Origin: Pararobbsia alpina
Lineage (GTDB): Bacteria > Pseudomonadota > Gammaproteobacteria > Burkholderiales > Burkholderiaceae
NCBI RefSeq assembly: GCF_902859895.1
Contig: NZ_CADIKM010000018.1
Span: 1-64,000 of the forward strand
Length of the DNA: 64,000 nt
Direction: 5' to 3'
Position numbers and translations under genes: made by a program
In this document: one piece after another, positions 33,482 through 43,203 of the stretch
How positions within the stretch are numbered: the first letter of the stretch is position 1
How the letters are laid out: each line of letters starts with the position of its first letter
The notes under the pieces: model-generated
What the model was told of the DNA's origin: nothing
Databases searched by the model: none
What the model saw: the letters and a program-made list of their open reading frames with translations, nothing else

Positions 33482-34236
33482 TGCGTGGCCGCATAGCGTA
33501 CGCAGGCGCGATTTACGAGGCGTATCCCGAGGGCAACCGCGTGCGCCTCGGTGACGGCCGGATACGGCGGGAAGACGAAGTGGTCTGGCTTGCTCCGATC
33601 GAGGTCGGCACGATCTTCGCGCTGGGCCTCAACTATGCCGAGCATGCAAAGGAATTGCAGTTCTCGAAGCAGGAAGAACCGCTCGTCTTCCTCAAAGGTC
33701 CGGGCACGGTCATCGGTCATCGCGGTGTCACGCGCCGGCCTGCCGATGTCACCTTCATGCACTACGAGTGCGAACTGGCCGTCGTGATCGGCCGCACGGC
33801 ACACAACGTAAAACGCGCGACGGCGATGGACCACGTCGCGGGTTACATGATCGCGAACGACTACGCGATACGCGACTACCTGGAAAACTACTATCGGCCC
33901 AACCTGCGCGTGAAGAATCGCGATGGCGGGACGGTGCTGGGGCCGTGGTTCGTCGATGCCGCCGACATCCCGGACGTGACGCAACTGGAACTGCGTACCT
34001 ACGTAAACGGCGCGCTGCAGCAGCGAGGCAATACGCGTGATCTGGTCACGGATATTGCGGCGCTGATCGAGTATCTGAGCAGCTTCATGACGCTCGCTCC
34101 GGGCGACGTCATCCTGACCGGAACGCCCGAGGGCATCGTCAATGTGAACGCAGGCGACGAAGTGGTGTGCGAGATCGATGGCCTTGGCCGTCTTGTCAAT
34201 GTCATCGTCTCGGACGCGGACTTCGGACGTATTTGA
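33478..34236 (+). CDS. hpaG2: Homoprotocatechuate pathway isomerase/decarboxylase, C-terminal-type subunit
   Basis: A 252-residue FAH-family protein corresponding to the C-terminal half of HpaG. Metal-binding and active-site motifs are intact: ALGLNYAEHAKEL, FLKGPGTVIGH, HYECELAVVIG (Glu-x-Glu metal ligands), ANDYAIRDYLENYYRPN and GDVILTGTPEGIVNV. The frame is open 19 codons further upstream inside hpaG1, but the ATG at 33478 overlapping the hpaG1 stop was chosen. It catalyses the decarboxylation/isomerisation steps after ring opening and semialdehyde oxidation. Confidence 0.92.
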   Translation: MMRGRIAYAGAIYEAYPEGNRVRLGDGRIRREDEVVWLAPIEVGTIFALGLNYAEHAKELQFSKQEEPLVFLKGPGTVIGHRGVTRRPADVTFMHYECELAVVIGRTAHNVKRATAMDHVAGYMIANDYAIRDYLENYYRPNLRVKNRDGGTVLGPWFVDAADIPDVTQLELRTYVNGALQQRGNTRDLVTDIAALIEYLSSFMTLAPGDVILTGTPEGIVNVNAGDEVVCEIDGLGRLVNVIVSDADFGRI

Positions 34237-34252
34237 GCGACAGAGGAATGCA

Positions 34253-35713
34253 ATGCGAATTGAGCATCTGATCAACGGAAAGACGCGGCCGGGACGCGAC
34301 TACTTCGAAACCGTCAACCCAGCGAACCAGGAAGTCCTGGCGGAAGTGGCACGCGGCACCGCTGAAGAGGTCGACGCGGCGGTCCATGCTGCCAAGGAAG
34401 CGTTTCCCGCATGGGCGGGCAAATCGCCAGCGGAACGAGCGAAGCTGATCCGCAAGCTTGGCGAGTTGATCTCGAAGAACGTGCCGGAGATTTCGGAGAC
34501 GGAGACGAAGGACACGGGGCAGACGATCTCGCAGACGCGCAAGCAACTGATCCCTCGCGCGGCCGACAACTTCAACTACTTCGCGGAACTCTGCACGCGG
34601 GTCGACGGCCACACCTATCCGACCGATTCGCATCTGAACTACACGCTGTTTCATCCGGTCGGCGTGTGCGCATTGATTTCGCCCTGGAACGTGCCGTTCA
34701 TGACGGCGACGTGGAAGCTTGCGCCGTGCATCGCGTTCGGTAACACGGCGGTGCTGAAAATGAGCGAACTTTCGCCATTGACGGCGTCGATGCTTGGCAC
34801 GCTCGCGCTCGAGGCCGGTATCCCCGCGGGCGTGCTGAACGTCGTGCACGGCTTCGGCAAGGAAACGGGCGAACCGCTCGTGGCACACCCGGACGTCCGT
34901 GCCGTGTCTTTCACTGGATCGACGGCGACGGGCAACCGGATCGTGCAGACGGCGGGCCTGAAAAAATTCTCGATGGAACTGGGTGGCAAGTCGCCATTCG
35001 TCATTTTTGAAGACGCCGACTTCGAGCGTGCGCTGGACGCCGCGGTCTTCATGATCTTCTCGAACAACGGTGAGCGCTGCACAGCGGGTTCGCGCATTCT
35101 GGTCCAGCGCTCGATCTACGCGCGCTTTGCCGAGCGTTTCATCGAGCGGGCCAAACGGCTTGCAGTCGGCGATCCGCTCAGCGACAAGACCATCATCGGC
35201 CCGATGATCAGCCAGGCACATCTGGCGAAGGTGCGCAGCTACATCGAACTGGGTCCGAAGGAAGGTGCCACGCTTGCGTGCGGCGGACTCGATGTGCCTG
35301 ATCTGCCGGAGTCGCAGCGACGGGGCAACTATGTACGGCCCACCGTATTCGTGGACGTCGACAACCGCATGCGTATCGCGCAGGAAGAGATCTTCGGCCC
35401 GGTGGCCTGCCTGATCCCCTTCGATGACGAAGCGCATGCCGTACAGCTTGCCAACGATATCGCCTACGGACTGTCGAGCTACATCTGGACTGAAAGCACC
35501 GGCCGCGCGCATCGCATGGCCGCGGCAATCGAAGCGGGCATGTGTTTCGTCAACAGCCAGAACGTGCGCGATCTGCGGCAGCCATTTGGCGGCACCAAGG
35601 CTTCAGGCGTCGGACGCGAAGGCGGTACGTGGAGCTACGAGGTTTTTCTCGAGCCGAAAAACGTCTGCGTGTCGCTCGGTTCGCATCACATCCCGCAATG
35701 GGGCACGACCTGA
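34253..35713 (+). CDS. hpaE: 5-carboxymethyl-2-hydroxymuconate semialdehyde dehydrogenase
   Basis: A 486-residue NAD-dependent aldehyde dehydrogenase starting MRIEHLINGKTRPG. Typical ALDH motifs: ISPWNVPFMTATWKLAPCIA, FTGSTATGNRI, MELGGKSPFVIFEDADF (general base Glu), NNGERCTAGSRILV (catalytic Cys) and EEIFGPVACLIPF. The family branch and position between hpaG2 and hpaD identify it as HpaE, which oxidises the ring-cleavage semialdehyde. Length is standard. The 16-bp gap to hpaG2 carries a GAGG-type ribosome site. Confidence 0.92.
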   Translation: MRIEHLINGKTRPGRDYFETVNPANQEVLAEVARGTAEEVDAAVHAAKEAFPAWAGKSPAERAKLIRKLGELISKNVPEISETETKDTGQTISQTRKQLIPRAADNFNYFAELCTRVDGHTYPTDSHLNYTLFHPVGVCALISPWNVPFMTATWKLAPCIAFGNTAVLKMSELSPLTASMLGTLALEAGIPAGVLNVVHGFGKETGEPLVAHPDVRAVSFTGSTATGNRIVQTAGLKKFSMELGGKSPFVIFEDADFERALDAAVFMIFSNNGERCTAGSRILVQRSIYARFAERFIERAKRLAVGDPLSDKTIIGPMISQAHLAKVRSYIELGPKEGATLACGGLDVPDLPESQRRGNYVRPTVFVDVDNRMRIAQEEIFGPVACLIPFDDEAHAVQLANDIAYGLSSYIWTESTGRAHRMAAAIEAGMCFVNSQNVRDLRQPFGGTKASGVGREGGTWSYEVFLEPKNVCVSLGSHHIPQWGTT

Positions 35714-35754
35714 AGGTCATCGCCGACAGGGTGTCACTAATCTAGGAGGCTGCT

Positions 35755-36678
35755 ATGGGCGAACTTTCACTCGTTGCCAAGATCACGCATGTGCCCTCGA
35801 TGTTCCTGTCGGAACTCGATGGTCCGCGCAAAGGCACACGCCAGGACGCGATCGACGGACACCGCGAGATTTCGCGGCGCTGTCGTGAACTGGGTGTCGA
35901 TACGCTGGTGGTGTTCGATACCCACTGGCTGGTCAATGCGAACTACCACATCAACTGCGCGCCGCATTTCAAGGGGCTGTACACGAGTAACGAGTTGCCG
36001 CATTTCATCAGCAACATGCCGTTCGAGTCGCCCGGCAATGCGCGGCTCGGTCAGTTGCTGGCGCGTATCTGCAATGAGCACGGTGTGGAGACGCTTGCTC
36101 ACGACTCCACGACGCTCGCCCCGGAATACGGCACGCTGGTGCCGCTGCGCTACATGAATGCGGACCAGCACTTCAAGGTGATCTCGGTTTCGGCGCTATG
36201 CGCGGTGCACTATCTGAACGACAGTGCTCGACTTGGCTGGGCGATGCGTCGCGCGGTCGAGGATCACTACGATGGCAAGGTTGCCTTCCTGGCAAGCGGC
36301 AGTCTGAGCCACCGCTTCGCACAGAACGGTCTGGCACCGGAATACGCGTTGAAGATCTGGAGCCCCTTCCTCGAGACGCTCGACAGGGAAGTGGTCGCGA
36401 TGTGGCAGCGCGGGCAATGGAAGGACTTCTGCGAGATGCTGCCGGAGTATGCGTCGAAGGGCCATGGCGAGGGTTTCATGCACGACACGGCGATGATGCT
36501 CGGCGCGCTGGGCTGGTCGGGCTACGACGGGCGGGCCGAAGTGCTGACGTCCTATTTCGGCGCCTCGGGCACGGGTCAGATCAACATGGTCTTCCCGGTC
36601 ACGCCGCAGAATGGTGCCGCGATTCCCGCGCCGCAGGGTTCGACCGCGAAGAATTACCGCGCCTTTCCGCGTCTCTGA
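35755..36678 (+). CDS. hpaD: 3,4-dihydroxyphenylacetate 2,3-dioxygenase (extradiol)
   Basis: A 307-residue extradiol dioxygenase of the LigB type that cleaves homoprotocatechuate at the 2,3 position with non-haem Fe2+. His ligands lie in AKITHVPSMFLSELDGPRKG (N-terminal) and VVFDTHWLVNANYHINC; SGSLSHRFAQ and HGEGFMHDTAMML lie further on. The length fits the family. AGGAGG precedes the ATG. It is the ring-opening enzyme of the cluster. The upstream monooxygenase hpaBC that would supply its substrate is not in this window. Confidence 0.92.
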   Translation: MGELSLVAKITHVPSMFLSELDGPRKGTRQDAIDGHREISRRCRELGVDTLVVFDTHWLVNANYHINCAPHFKGLYTSNELPHFISNMPFESPGNARLGQLLARICNEHGVETLAHDSTTLAPEYGTLVPLRYMNADQHFKVISVSALCAVHYLNDSARLGWAMRRAVEDHYDGKVAFLASGSLSHRFAQNGLAPEYALKIWSPFLETLDREVVAMWQRGQWKDFCEMLPEYASKGHGEGFMHDTAMMLGALGWSGYDGRAEVLTSYFGASGTGQINMVFPVTPQNGAAIPAPQGSTAKNYRAFPRL

Positions 36679-36705
36679 AGCGCATCCGAACGAAAAGAAT
36701 TTGCC

Positions 36706-37152
36706 ATGCCACACCTGACGATCCTTTACACGCCCAACCTCGACCGCCCCGCAAGCGAAGGCGGCAGCGATATGAGCGCGTTGTGCCAGGCGCTGGCCGA
36801 GACGATGGTCGCACAACGCGACGAAGCGGGTCAGCCCGTGTTCCCGGTCGGCGGTGTGCGCGTGCTGGCTTTTCCGGCGGCGCACTTCGCGGTAGCCGAT
36901 GGCGGGGCGGCCGGGCGTGCCGCAGGCGGCACGGGCGACTACGCGTTTGTCTACCTGAACCTGCGCATGGGCCGTGGTCGCAACGCCGCGGTGCACGAGG
37001 CCGTCGGCAAGGCGCTGGATGAGCGCGTGAAAGTGCATTTCAAGCCGCTGCTGGCCACCCGCCACGTCGGCATCACCCTGCAGATAGACGAAGGCTCCGA
37101 GGTGTTCAACGCCAGGAACAGTTCGCTGCATCCTCTGTTCAACAAAGGCTGA
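36706..37152 (+). CDS. hpaF: 5-carboxymethyl-2-hydroxymuconate delta-isomerase
   Basis: A 148-residue tautomerase-superfamily enzyme. Pro2 (MPHLTILYTPNL), the catalytic base of the family, is present after Met removal. Conserved internal stretches are YAFVYLNLRMGRGRNAAVHE (after a Gly/Ala-rich loop) and FKPLLATRHVGITLQIDEG near the end. Slightly longer than the about 125-residue enterobacterial form because of an insert near residues 45-80. It stands between hpaD and hpaH, with only 3 bp to the latter. Confidence 0.9.
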   Translation: MPHLTILYTPNLDRPASEGGSDMSALCQALAETMVAQRDEAGQPVFPVGGVRVLAFPAAHFAVADGGAAGRAAGGTGDYAFVYLNLRMGRGRNAAVHEAVGKALDERVKVHFKPLLATRHVGITLQIDEGSEVFNARNSSLHPLFNKG

Positions 37153-37155
37153 TCC

Positions 37156-37959
37156 ATGCTCCCGCAAGACATCATCGCGTCACTGGCTCGCCAGCTCTAC
37201 GACGCACGCAAGACCCGCACGCAGTTGCGTCACTTCTCGAAGCAGTTCCCCGAGATGACGATCGAGGATGGCTACGCGATCCAGCGCGAATGGGTCAAGC
37301 TTGAAATCGCGGATGGCCGCACGATCAAGGGCCGCAAGATCGGCCTGACCTCACGCGCGATGCAGCAGGCGAGCCAGATCACTGAACCCGACTACGCGCC
37401 GTTGATGGACGACATGTTCTTCGAAGCGGGCGGGGACATTCCGTTCAACCGCTTCATCGCGCCGCGCGTCGAGGTCGAACTGGCCTTCATTCTGGACAAG
37501 CCCTTGAAAGGACCGGGGGTGACGCTGTTCGACGTGCTGTCGGCGTCCGGCTACGTGGTACCGGCAATCGAGATCATCGACTCGCGTATCGAGCAGTTCG
37601 ATCGTGAGACCCGAGTCATGCGGAAGGTTTTCGACACCATCAGCGACTTTGCGGCCAATGCGGGCATCGTGCTCGGCGGAAGTCCGGTCAGGCCGATGGA
37701 CGTCGATCTGCGGCGGGTCGGCGCACTGCTGCACAAGAACGGCGTGATCGAGGAAACGGGGCTGGCCGCCGCCGTGCTGAATCATCCGGCCACCGGCGTG
37801 GCCTGGCTTGCCAACAAGATCGCCCCGTACGACGAGCAACTGAATGCTGGCGACGTCGTGCTGTCCGGCTCCTTCACCCGACCGACAGCGGCGGCAGCGG
37901 GCGACACCTTCCACGTGGACTACGGATCGCTGGGCTGCGTTTCGTTCCGGTTTATTTGA
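37156..37959 (+). CDS. hpaH: 2-oxo-hept-4-ene-1,7-dioate hydratase
   Basis: A 267-residue FAH-superfamily hydratase that adds water to 2-oxo-hept-4-ene-1,7-dioate, needing Mg2+. Recognisable motifs are [34 protein letters not shown], the metal-binding [27 protein letters not shown]-like [12 protein letters not shown] and VLSGSFTRP near the C-terminus. Length equals the E. coli enzyme. It begins 3 bp after hpaF and ends 13 bp before hpaI, so it is certainly in the same operon. Confidence 0.93.
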   Translation: MLPQDIIASLARQLYDARKTRTQLRHFSKQFPEMTIEDGYAIQREWVKLEIADGRTIKGRKIGLTSRAMQQASQITEPDYAPLMDDMFFEAGGDIPFNRFIAPRVEVELAFILDKPLKGPGVTLFDVLSASGYVVPAIEIIDSRIEQFDRETRVMRKVFDTISDFAANAGIVLGGSPVRPMDVDLRRVGALLHKNGVIEETGLAAAVLNHPATGVAWLANKIAPYDEQLNAGDVVLSGSFTRPTAAAAGDTFHVDYGSLGCVSFRFI

Positions 37960-37972
37960 TCGTCTTTCATCC

Positions 37973-38794
37973 ATGATGCAGATTCAGGCCAACGCCTTTC
38001 GCGACGCACTGCGTGCGGGGCAGACACAGATCGGGCTGTGGGTCGGCTTTGCCGACGCCAACGTTGCGGAAGCCGTGGCGCCATGCGGCTTCGACTGGCT
38101 CCTGCTGGACGGCGAGCACGCACCGAATACCGTGCGCACGGTGCTCGAGCAGCTTCGCGCGGTCGCGCCCTATCCGGTGCATCCGGTGGTCCGGCCCGTA
38201 CAGGGTGACGTGGCGCTCATCAAGCAATACCTCGATGTCGGTGCGCAGACACTGCTGATCCCGATGATTGACACGGCCGAACAAGCGGAACTGATGGTGC
38301 GCGCCATGCGTTATGCGCCGGACGGCATTCGTGGCATGGGCGCGGCACTAGCGCGAGCGTCACGCTGGAACCAGGTTGAAAACTACCTCAACCGTGCCAA
38401 CGACGAAATGTGTCTGCTCGTGCAGGCAGAGACAACGCTGGCGATGCGCAATCTGTCGCAAATCGCCGCGGTCGAGGGCGTGGATGGTGTGTTCTTCGGC
38501 CCCGCGGATCTGTCCGCGTCGATGGGCTACCGGGGGCAGGCGGGGCACCCCGAAGTCCAACGGGCGATTCTGGACGGTATCCATACCGTGCGGGCCGCCG
38601 GCAAGGCTGCCGGTGTGCTCATGGCGAATCGGCAGATGGCGCAGTCCTATCTCGATGCAGGCGCGCAGTTCGTTGCGGTCGGTGTCGACACCACGCTGCT
38701 CGTGCAGGCTGCCACCGAACTGGCCCGCAGCTACTCCGGGTCGCGGCAAGCGTCGTCAGACGATCGCCACTCTCTCACAGTCAGCCCTTACTAA
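37973..38794 (+). CDS. hpaI: 4-hydroxy-2-oxoheptanedioate aldolase
   Basis: A 273-residue class II pyruvate aldolase that splits 4-hydroxy-2-oxoheptanedioate into pyruvate and succinate semialdehyde. Motifs: [32 protein letters not shown] (catalytic His-type loop), [27 protein letters not shown] (metal Glu), [20 protein letters not shown] (metal Asp). Start chosen at the first of two adjacent ATGs, 13 bp after hpaH. It is the last enzyme of the core cluster; its semialdehyde product is the expected substrate of the dehydrogenase at 41.7 kb. Confidence 0.93.
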   Translation: MMQIQANAFRDALRAGQTQIGLWVGFADANVAEAVAPCGFDWLLLDGEHAPNTVRTVLEQLRAVAPYPVHPVVRPVQGDVALIKQYLDVGAQTLLIPMIDTAEQAELMVRAMRYAPDGIRGMGAALARASRWNQVENYLNRANDEMCLLVQAETTLAMRNLSQIAAVEGVDGVFFGPADLSASMGYRGQAGHPEVQRAILDGIHTVRAAGKAAGVLMANRQMAQSYLDAGAQFVAVGVDTTLLVQAATELARSYSGSRQASSDDRHSLTVSPY

Positions 38795-38952
38795 ATCAAC
38801 ATGGAGATCCCGCGCATCGCGTTTGCGCCACGATGGCCTGGATGGGATGCGCCCGTTCAATCCGTTCGACCCAGGGATAGCCACGCCTTGTTCACCCCAA
38901 TGTGACTTGAAACACGGCCTGTCCAGCAAAAATCAGAAAGGAGACAACACCC

Positions 38953-40326
38953 ATGAATAACACTGTCGACGTTGGCAAGCTCATCGACGATGGACCCTTC
39001 ACGACGCTGCAGAAGATCGCGGTTTTTCTGGCTGCGATGTCGATCGTGCTGGATGGCTTCGACGGCCAGCTGATTGGCTACGCCATCCCCGGGATCCTGA
39101 AGGAATGGCACCTCACGCGCGACGCTTTTGCGCCAGCCGTCGCAGCGGGATTGATTGGCATGGGTATCGGCAGTGCCTGCGCGGGGCTGCTCGCCGATCG
39201 CTTCGGCAGACGATGGGCCGTGATCGCCAGTGTGATGGTGTTCGGCGCGGCGACCAGTTGCGTGGGTTTTGCGCCTGACGTCACCACCATCGCGCTGTTA
39301 CGCCTGGTGGCGGGGTTCGGCATCGGCGGCGCGCTGCCCAGCTCAACCACGACGACGGCGGAGTTTACCCCTGCGAAATGGCGAACCTTTGCCGTGACGG
39401 CCACGATCGTTCTGTATCCCTTGGGCGGCATGCTGGCCGGGCTCTACGCGGGGCAGATCCTGTCGACACACGGCTGGCGCAGCCTGTTTTTCCTTGGCGG
39501 ACTTCTGCCTATGGCTTACGGGATCATGCTGATATTCGCAATGCCGGAATCGCCACGCTTTCTGGTTCGCCGTACCGCGCGCTGGCAGGAGCTTCGCGCG
39601 CTGCTTGCCCGGATGGGTCGCACGGTTGCCGCTGATACGACCTATGTCGACGCGGTGGAAGCGCGGCAGGAACAGCGGTCCAGTTTTGCATCGCTCTTCA
39701 AGGCGGGCATGGCACGCGACACGCTGGCGATCTGGGCTGCCTTTTTCATGTGTCTGATTGCTTCCTACAGCGCGTTCAGCTGGCTACCCACGATGCTGGC
39801 GTCGGCCGGACTGCCTGCGTCGATCGCGGGCTCCGGGTTGACGGCCTATAACTTGGGCGGTGTGTTCGGCGCGCTCGGCTGTGCTTTTGCCATTGCGCGT
39901 TTCGGGTCGCGCTGGCCTTTGACGATCTGCTGTGCGGGCGCTGCGCTCAGCGCATTTGCGATGCAGGGTCTGGACGCCACCAAAGCGCCGGGGCTGTTGG
40001 TCCTGGGGTTCGGTGTTCATGGCCTGTTTGTCAACGCGGTGCAGTCGACGATGTACGCGCTGTGCACCTATGTGTATCCGACCCGCGTGCGGGCGACGGG
40101 TACTGCGGCAGCCTTGGCATTCGGCCGGCTGGGCGCCGTTCTCAGCGCATTTGTCGGAGCAGCCGTCATTACGACCGGGGGGCCTAAGGCTTATCTCGGC
40201 ATGCTCGCGATCGCGATGCTCCTCGTTCTTGTGGCGCTGGCGGTGGTTAAAAACCATATCGCCAGAAGAGGGCGTCCAGAAAAGATTGACTTGATCGACG
40301 AGGCTGTCCAGGTTGAACCGAGGTGA
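38953..40326 (+). CDS. MFS aromatic-acid:H+ symporter (AAHS family)
   Basis: A 457-residue, 12-helix carrier. The AAHS signature is evident: MSIVLDGFDGQLIGYAIPGI in helix 1 (DGFD), GLLADRFGRRWAVI in the first cytoplasmic loop, and FAMPESPRFLVRR in the middle loop. SD AAAGGAGA lies 8 bp upstream. Placed after hpaI, it most likely imports 4-hydroxyphenylacetate or homoprotocatechuate, analogous to HpaX though of a different MFS branch. The 158-bp gap from hpaI shows no terminator, so read-through is possible. Confidence 0.87.
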   Translation: MNNTVDVGKLIDDGPFTTLQKIAVFLAAMSIVLDGFDGQLIGYAIPGILKEWHLTRDAFAPAVAAGLIGMGIGSACAGLLADRFGRRWAVIASVMVFGAATSCVGFAPDVTTIALLRLVAGFGIGGALPSSTTTTAEFTPAKWRTFAVTATIVLYPLGGMLAGLYAGQILSTHGWRSLFFLGGLLPMAYGIMLIFAMPESPRFLVRRTARWQELRALLARMGRTVAADTTYVDAVEARQEQRSSFASLFKAGMARDTLAIWAAFFMCLIASYSAFSWLPTMLASAGLPASIAGSGLTAYNLGGVFGALGCAFAIARFGSRWPLTICCAGAALSAFAMQGLDATKAPGLLVLGFGVHGLFVNAVQSTMYALCTYVYPTRVRATGTAAALAFGRLGAVLSAFVGAAVITTGGPKAYLGMLAIAMLLVLVALAVVKNHIARRGRPEKIDLIDEAVQVEPR

Positions 40327-40398
40327 AGCATAGATAGTTCAACCGGCTGACGAAAAAAATTACGGGCGCTATTTTCAGCAAATAGTAAGGAGACGAAG

Positions 40399-41475
40399 GT
40401 GGTGGTATTAGAAAAATGGATATCGAAGGTAATTTTTGGCGGAGTAATCACACTGTCATGCGGCATGGCACAAGCGCAGAGCAGTATGACCTTGTACGGC
40501 ATCGTCGATGCCGGTCTGCTGTACACCAACAAGACGCCGAACCCCACGACCTTCCAGAACGAGGGCGGACAGTTTTCGATGAACGATAGCGGCTCCTCAC
40601 CTTCGCAATTCGGCATGAAGGGAGTCGAGGATCTGGGTGGCGGGCTGAAGGCTGAGTTTGACCTCGAAAGCGGGATCGATATGGCCAACGGCGGCTATGA
40701 CGATTCAAACGGCAATCTGTTCGGCCGGGAGGCATGGGTCGCTCTCGATGGGAATTTCGGGGACCTCAAGGCAGGCCTTCAGTTCTCTCCGTTCTTTTTC
40801 GCGGTGGCGGAGTCCGATCCTCGCGACCTTTCGCAGTTTGGCAGCGCCCTCATCCTCTTTATCGACAACGCGGTTGCAACCGGTATTTTCACTTCGAATG
40901 CCGTGTCGTATACCTCGCCGAACATCGATGGACTCAAGGGCAGCGTGATGCTCGCGCTCGGTGGCGCAGCGGGAGACTTTCAGGCGGGACGCCAATATTC
41001 CGCCAGCCTGAAATATGAGAATGGTGGCCTGATGGTCAATGCGGCGATTTTCGACGGCAATAGCGGCGGCACGGCGCAGACCCCCGTCCCGACTACGCTG
41101 GCGCTCGAAGGCCGTACCATTGGGGCGGCATACAGATTCGGTGATCTGACGGCCAAGGCATCGGTTGTCAACTACAAGGTTGCCGGGGAGCTCAATAACT
41201 ATGTCTATGGAGCAGGTCTCGACTACACGTGGTTGCCGAAGTGGGATCTCAATGGCGGTGTCTGGTTCACGAGCGACCGCAGCGATACGACGAATCATTC
41301 GCTGATGGCGGCCTTGGGGACGGAGTACTACCTCTCTCCTGAAACTTCGCTCTATGCGCAGATCGGCCTCGTCGACAATCACGGTGCAGAGACCACGGGC
41401 TTGGCCATCGGTGCGCTGAACGCCGTGCAGGGTATGACCTTGGGTGCCGATATGGGAGTGCGCCACACGTTTTAG
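40399..41475 (+). CDS. Gram-negative general porin
   Basis: A 358-residue outer-membrane trimeric porin of the Burkholderia type. GTG start at 40399 with AAGGAG 6 bp upstream; signal peptide ending ...GMAQAQ, then SSMTLYGIVDAGLLYTNK, the classic mature start. FGMKGVEDLGGGLKAEFDLE and GREAWVALDGNFGDLKAG mark the first strands, and the protein ends ADMGVRHTF with the terminal Phe needed for outer-membrane assembly. It probably provides the outer-membrane entry route for the aromatic substrate of this cluster. Confidence 0.9.
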   Translation: MVVLEKWISKVIFGGVITLSCGMAQAQSSMTLYGIVDAGLLYTNKTPNPTTFQNEGGQFSMNDSGSSPSQFGMKGVEDLGGGLKAEFDLESGIDMANGGYDDSNGNLFGREAWVALDGNFGDLKAGLQFSPFFFAVAESDPRDLSQFGSALILFIDNAVATGIFTSNAVSYTSPNIDGLKGSVMLALGGAAGDFQAGRQYSASLKYENGGLMVNAAIFDGNSGGTAQTPVPTTLALEGRTIGAAYRFGDLTAKASVVNYKVAGELNNYVYGAGLDYTWLPKWDLNGGVWFTSDRSDTTNHSLMAALGTEYYLSPETSLYAQIGLVDNHGAETTGLAIGALNAVQGMTLGADMGVRHTF

Positions 41476-41730
41476 GCGATCAGAGACAGTAGCAAGCCGG
41501 ATAGGTATTGAGGCTTTGCACATGATCAGCGGCGCACCGATGGAGTGCGCTCGAGGCTATCATCCGTGCGCCGCCGATCAATTCCACGATCGCCTGATAT
41601 GCAGTGCTCTGCATATCGATCTCAATCGCACCTTGAGCCGTGCTGCGACAAATCAGGCTCGCCGCCGGCCTCGGGTAAGCCGAACAGGAGTGGAAGTGGC
41701 TTCAATGATCTCTGAACAGGAATGGCTTCA

Positions 41731-43203
41731 ATGACTTTCAAACTCGAACCGGGCGAACTGATTCGCGCGGACAACTTCATCGATGGTCGCTGGGTTCCCG
41801 CGGCAAGCGGTGCGCGCTTTGCGGTGACCAACCCCGCCACCGGGGAGGTCATCACCAACGTCGCCGACAGCGACCGCGCCGATGCGCGGGCCGCCAGCGA
41901 CGCCGCCGCGCGCGCGTTCCCCGCATGGCGCGACGCATTGCCCAAAGAGCGTGCGGCGATTCTGCACCGCTGGCATGCGCTGATTCTCGAACATGCCGAT
42001 GTGCTCGGTGAACTGATCTCGCTGGAACAGGGCAAGCCGCTTGCCGAAGGCCGGGGCGAGGTCGCTTATGGCGCGTCCTACGTCGCCTGGTTTGCCGATG
42101 AAGCGACACGTATCTACGGCGACATCATCCCGCAGCAGCAGCGTGGCAAGCGCATGACTGCCGTGAAGGAACCGGTCGGCATCGTCGCGGCGATCACGCC
42201 GTGGAATTTTCCGCTGGCCATGATCGCTCGCAAAATCGCGCCGGCGCTGGCAGCGGGCTGCACGGTGGTCGCAAAGCCCGCGGAAGACACACCGTTGACC
42301 GCGCTCGCACTCGTGCTGCTCGCGCATGAGGCGGGCGTGCCGCCGGGCGTGCTCAACCTGATCACGGCCTCGCGCGAACGCGCGGTACCGGCTGTCGCCG
42401 ACTGGCTCGAAGACAGCCGGGTGCGCAAGATCACGTTCACCGGCTCGACGCCGGTCGGCAAATATCTGGCGCGCGAATCGGCGGCGACGCTCAAGAAGCT
42501 TTCGCTGGAACTGGGCGGAAACGCGCCGTTTATCGTCTTCGACGATGCCGATCTCGACGCCGCCGTCACGGGCCTGCTGGTGGCGAAATTTCGCAACGGC
42601 GGCCAGACCTGCGTGTGTCCGAACCGCGTCTATGTGCAGGCGGGCGTCTACGAGCGCTTTGCCGATCTGCTGAGCCAGCGTGTCGCAGCGCTGAAGGTTG
42701 CGCCGGCCACCGATCCCGCCGCGCAGATCGGCCCGATGATCAATGTGCGCGCGCTCGACAAGATCGTGCGTCACGTTGACGACGCCGTCAGCCACGGCGC
42801 GCGGGTGCTGACCGGCGGCAAGCGCCTGCCCGAACTCGGCCCGCACTATTTCGAACCGACCGTGCTCGCCGATGCGAACGCTGACATGGAGCTGTGCGGC
42901 GAGGAAACCTTCGGCCCAGTCGTGCCGTTGTTTCGCTTCGAAGACGAAGCCGAAGCAATTCAGGCTGCCAACGACACGCCGTTCGGGCTCGCATCGTACT
43001 TCTATAGCCAGGACGTGCGTCGCATCGACCGCGTGTCGCGTCAGCTCGAAGCCGGCATCGTGGGCATCAACGAAGGGGCACTCTCGAGCGAAGCCGCTCC
43101 GTTCGGTGGCGTGAAGGAATCAGGCTATGGTCGCGAAGGCTCGAAGTACGGCCTCGACGACTATCTGTCGATCAAGTATCACTGCCAAGGCGGACTTGAC
43201 TGA
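41731..43203 (+). CDS. NAD(P)-dependent succinate-semialdehyde dehydrogenase-like enzyme
   Basis: A 490-residue aldehyde dehydrogenase. Motifs: AITPWNFPLAMIARKIAPAL, FTGSTPVGKYLARES, LELGGNAPFIVFDDADLDAA (base), NGGQTCVCPNRVYVQ (catalytic Cys) and EETFGPVVPLFRF. The branch resembles GabD/SSADH. Because HpaI releases succinate semialdehyde, this gene would complete the route to succinate. An in-frame ATG 3 codons earlier (41722) is also possible. It follows the porin by 255 bp, so it may have its own promoter. Confidence 0.88.
   Translation: MTFKLEPGELIRADNFIDGRWVPAASGARFAVTNPATGEVITNVADSDRADARAASDAAARAFPAWRDALPKERAAILHRWHALILEHADVLGELISLEQGKPLAEGRGEVAYGASYVAWFADEATRIYGDIIPQQQRGKRMTAVKEPVGIVAAITPWNFPLAMIARKIAPALAAGCTVVAKPAEDTPLTALALVLLAHEAGVPPGVLNLITASRERAVPAVADWLEDSRVRKITFTGSTPVGKYLARESAATLKKLSLELGGNAPFIVFDDADLDAAVTGLLVAKFRNGGQTCVCPNRVYVQAGVYERFADLLSQRVAALKVAPATDPAAQIGPMINVRALDKIVRHVDDAVSHGARVLTGGKRLPELGPHYFEPTVLADANADMELCGEETFGPVVPLFRFEDEAEAIQAANDTPFGLASYFYSQDVRRIDRVSRQLEAGIVGINEGALSSEAAPFGGVKESGYGREGSKYGLDDYLSIKYHCQGGLD

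Noticed and set aside
34202-35512. 436-codon minus-strand frame over hpaE
   Set aside because: Antisense to a complete aldehyde dehydrogenase; the product is Arg/His-rich without any motif.
41728-42846. 372-codon minus-strand frame over the succinate-semialdehyde dehydrogenase gene
   Set aside because: Shadow of a gene with all ALDH catalytic motifs in the plus strand.
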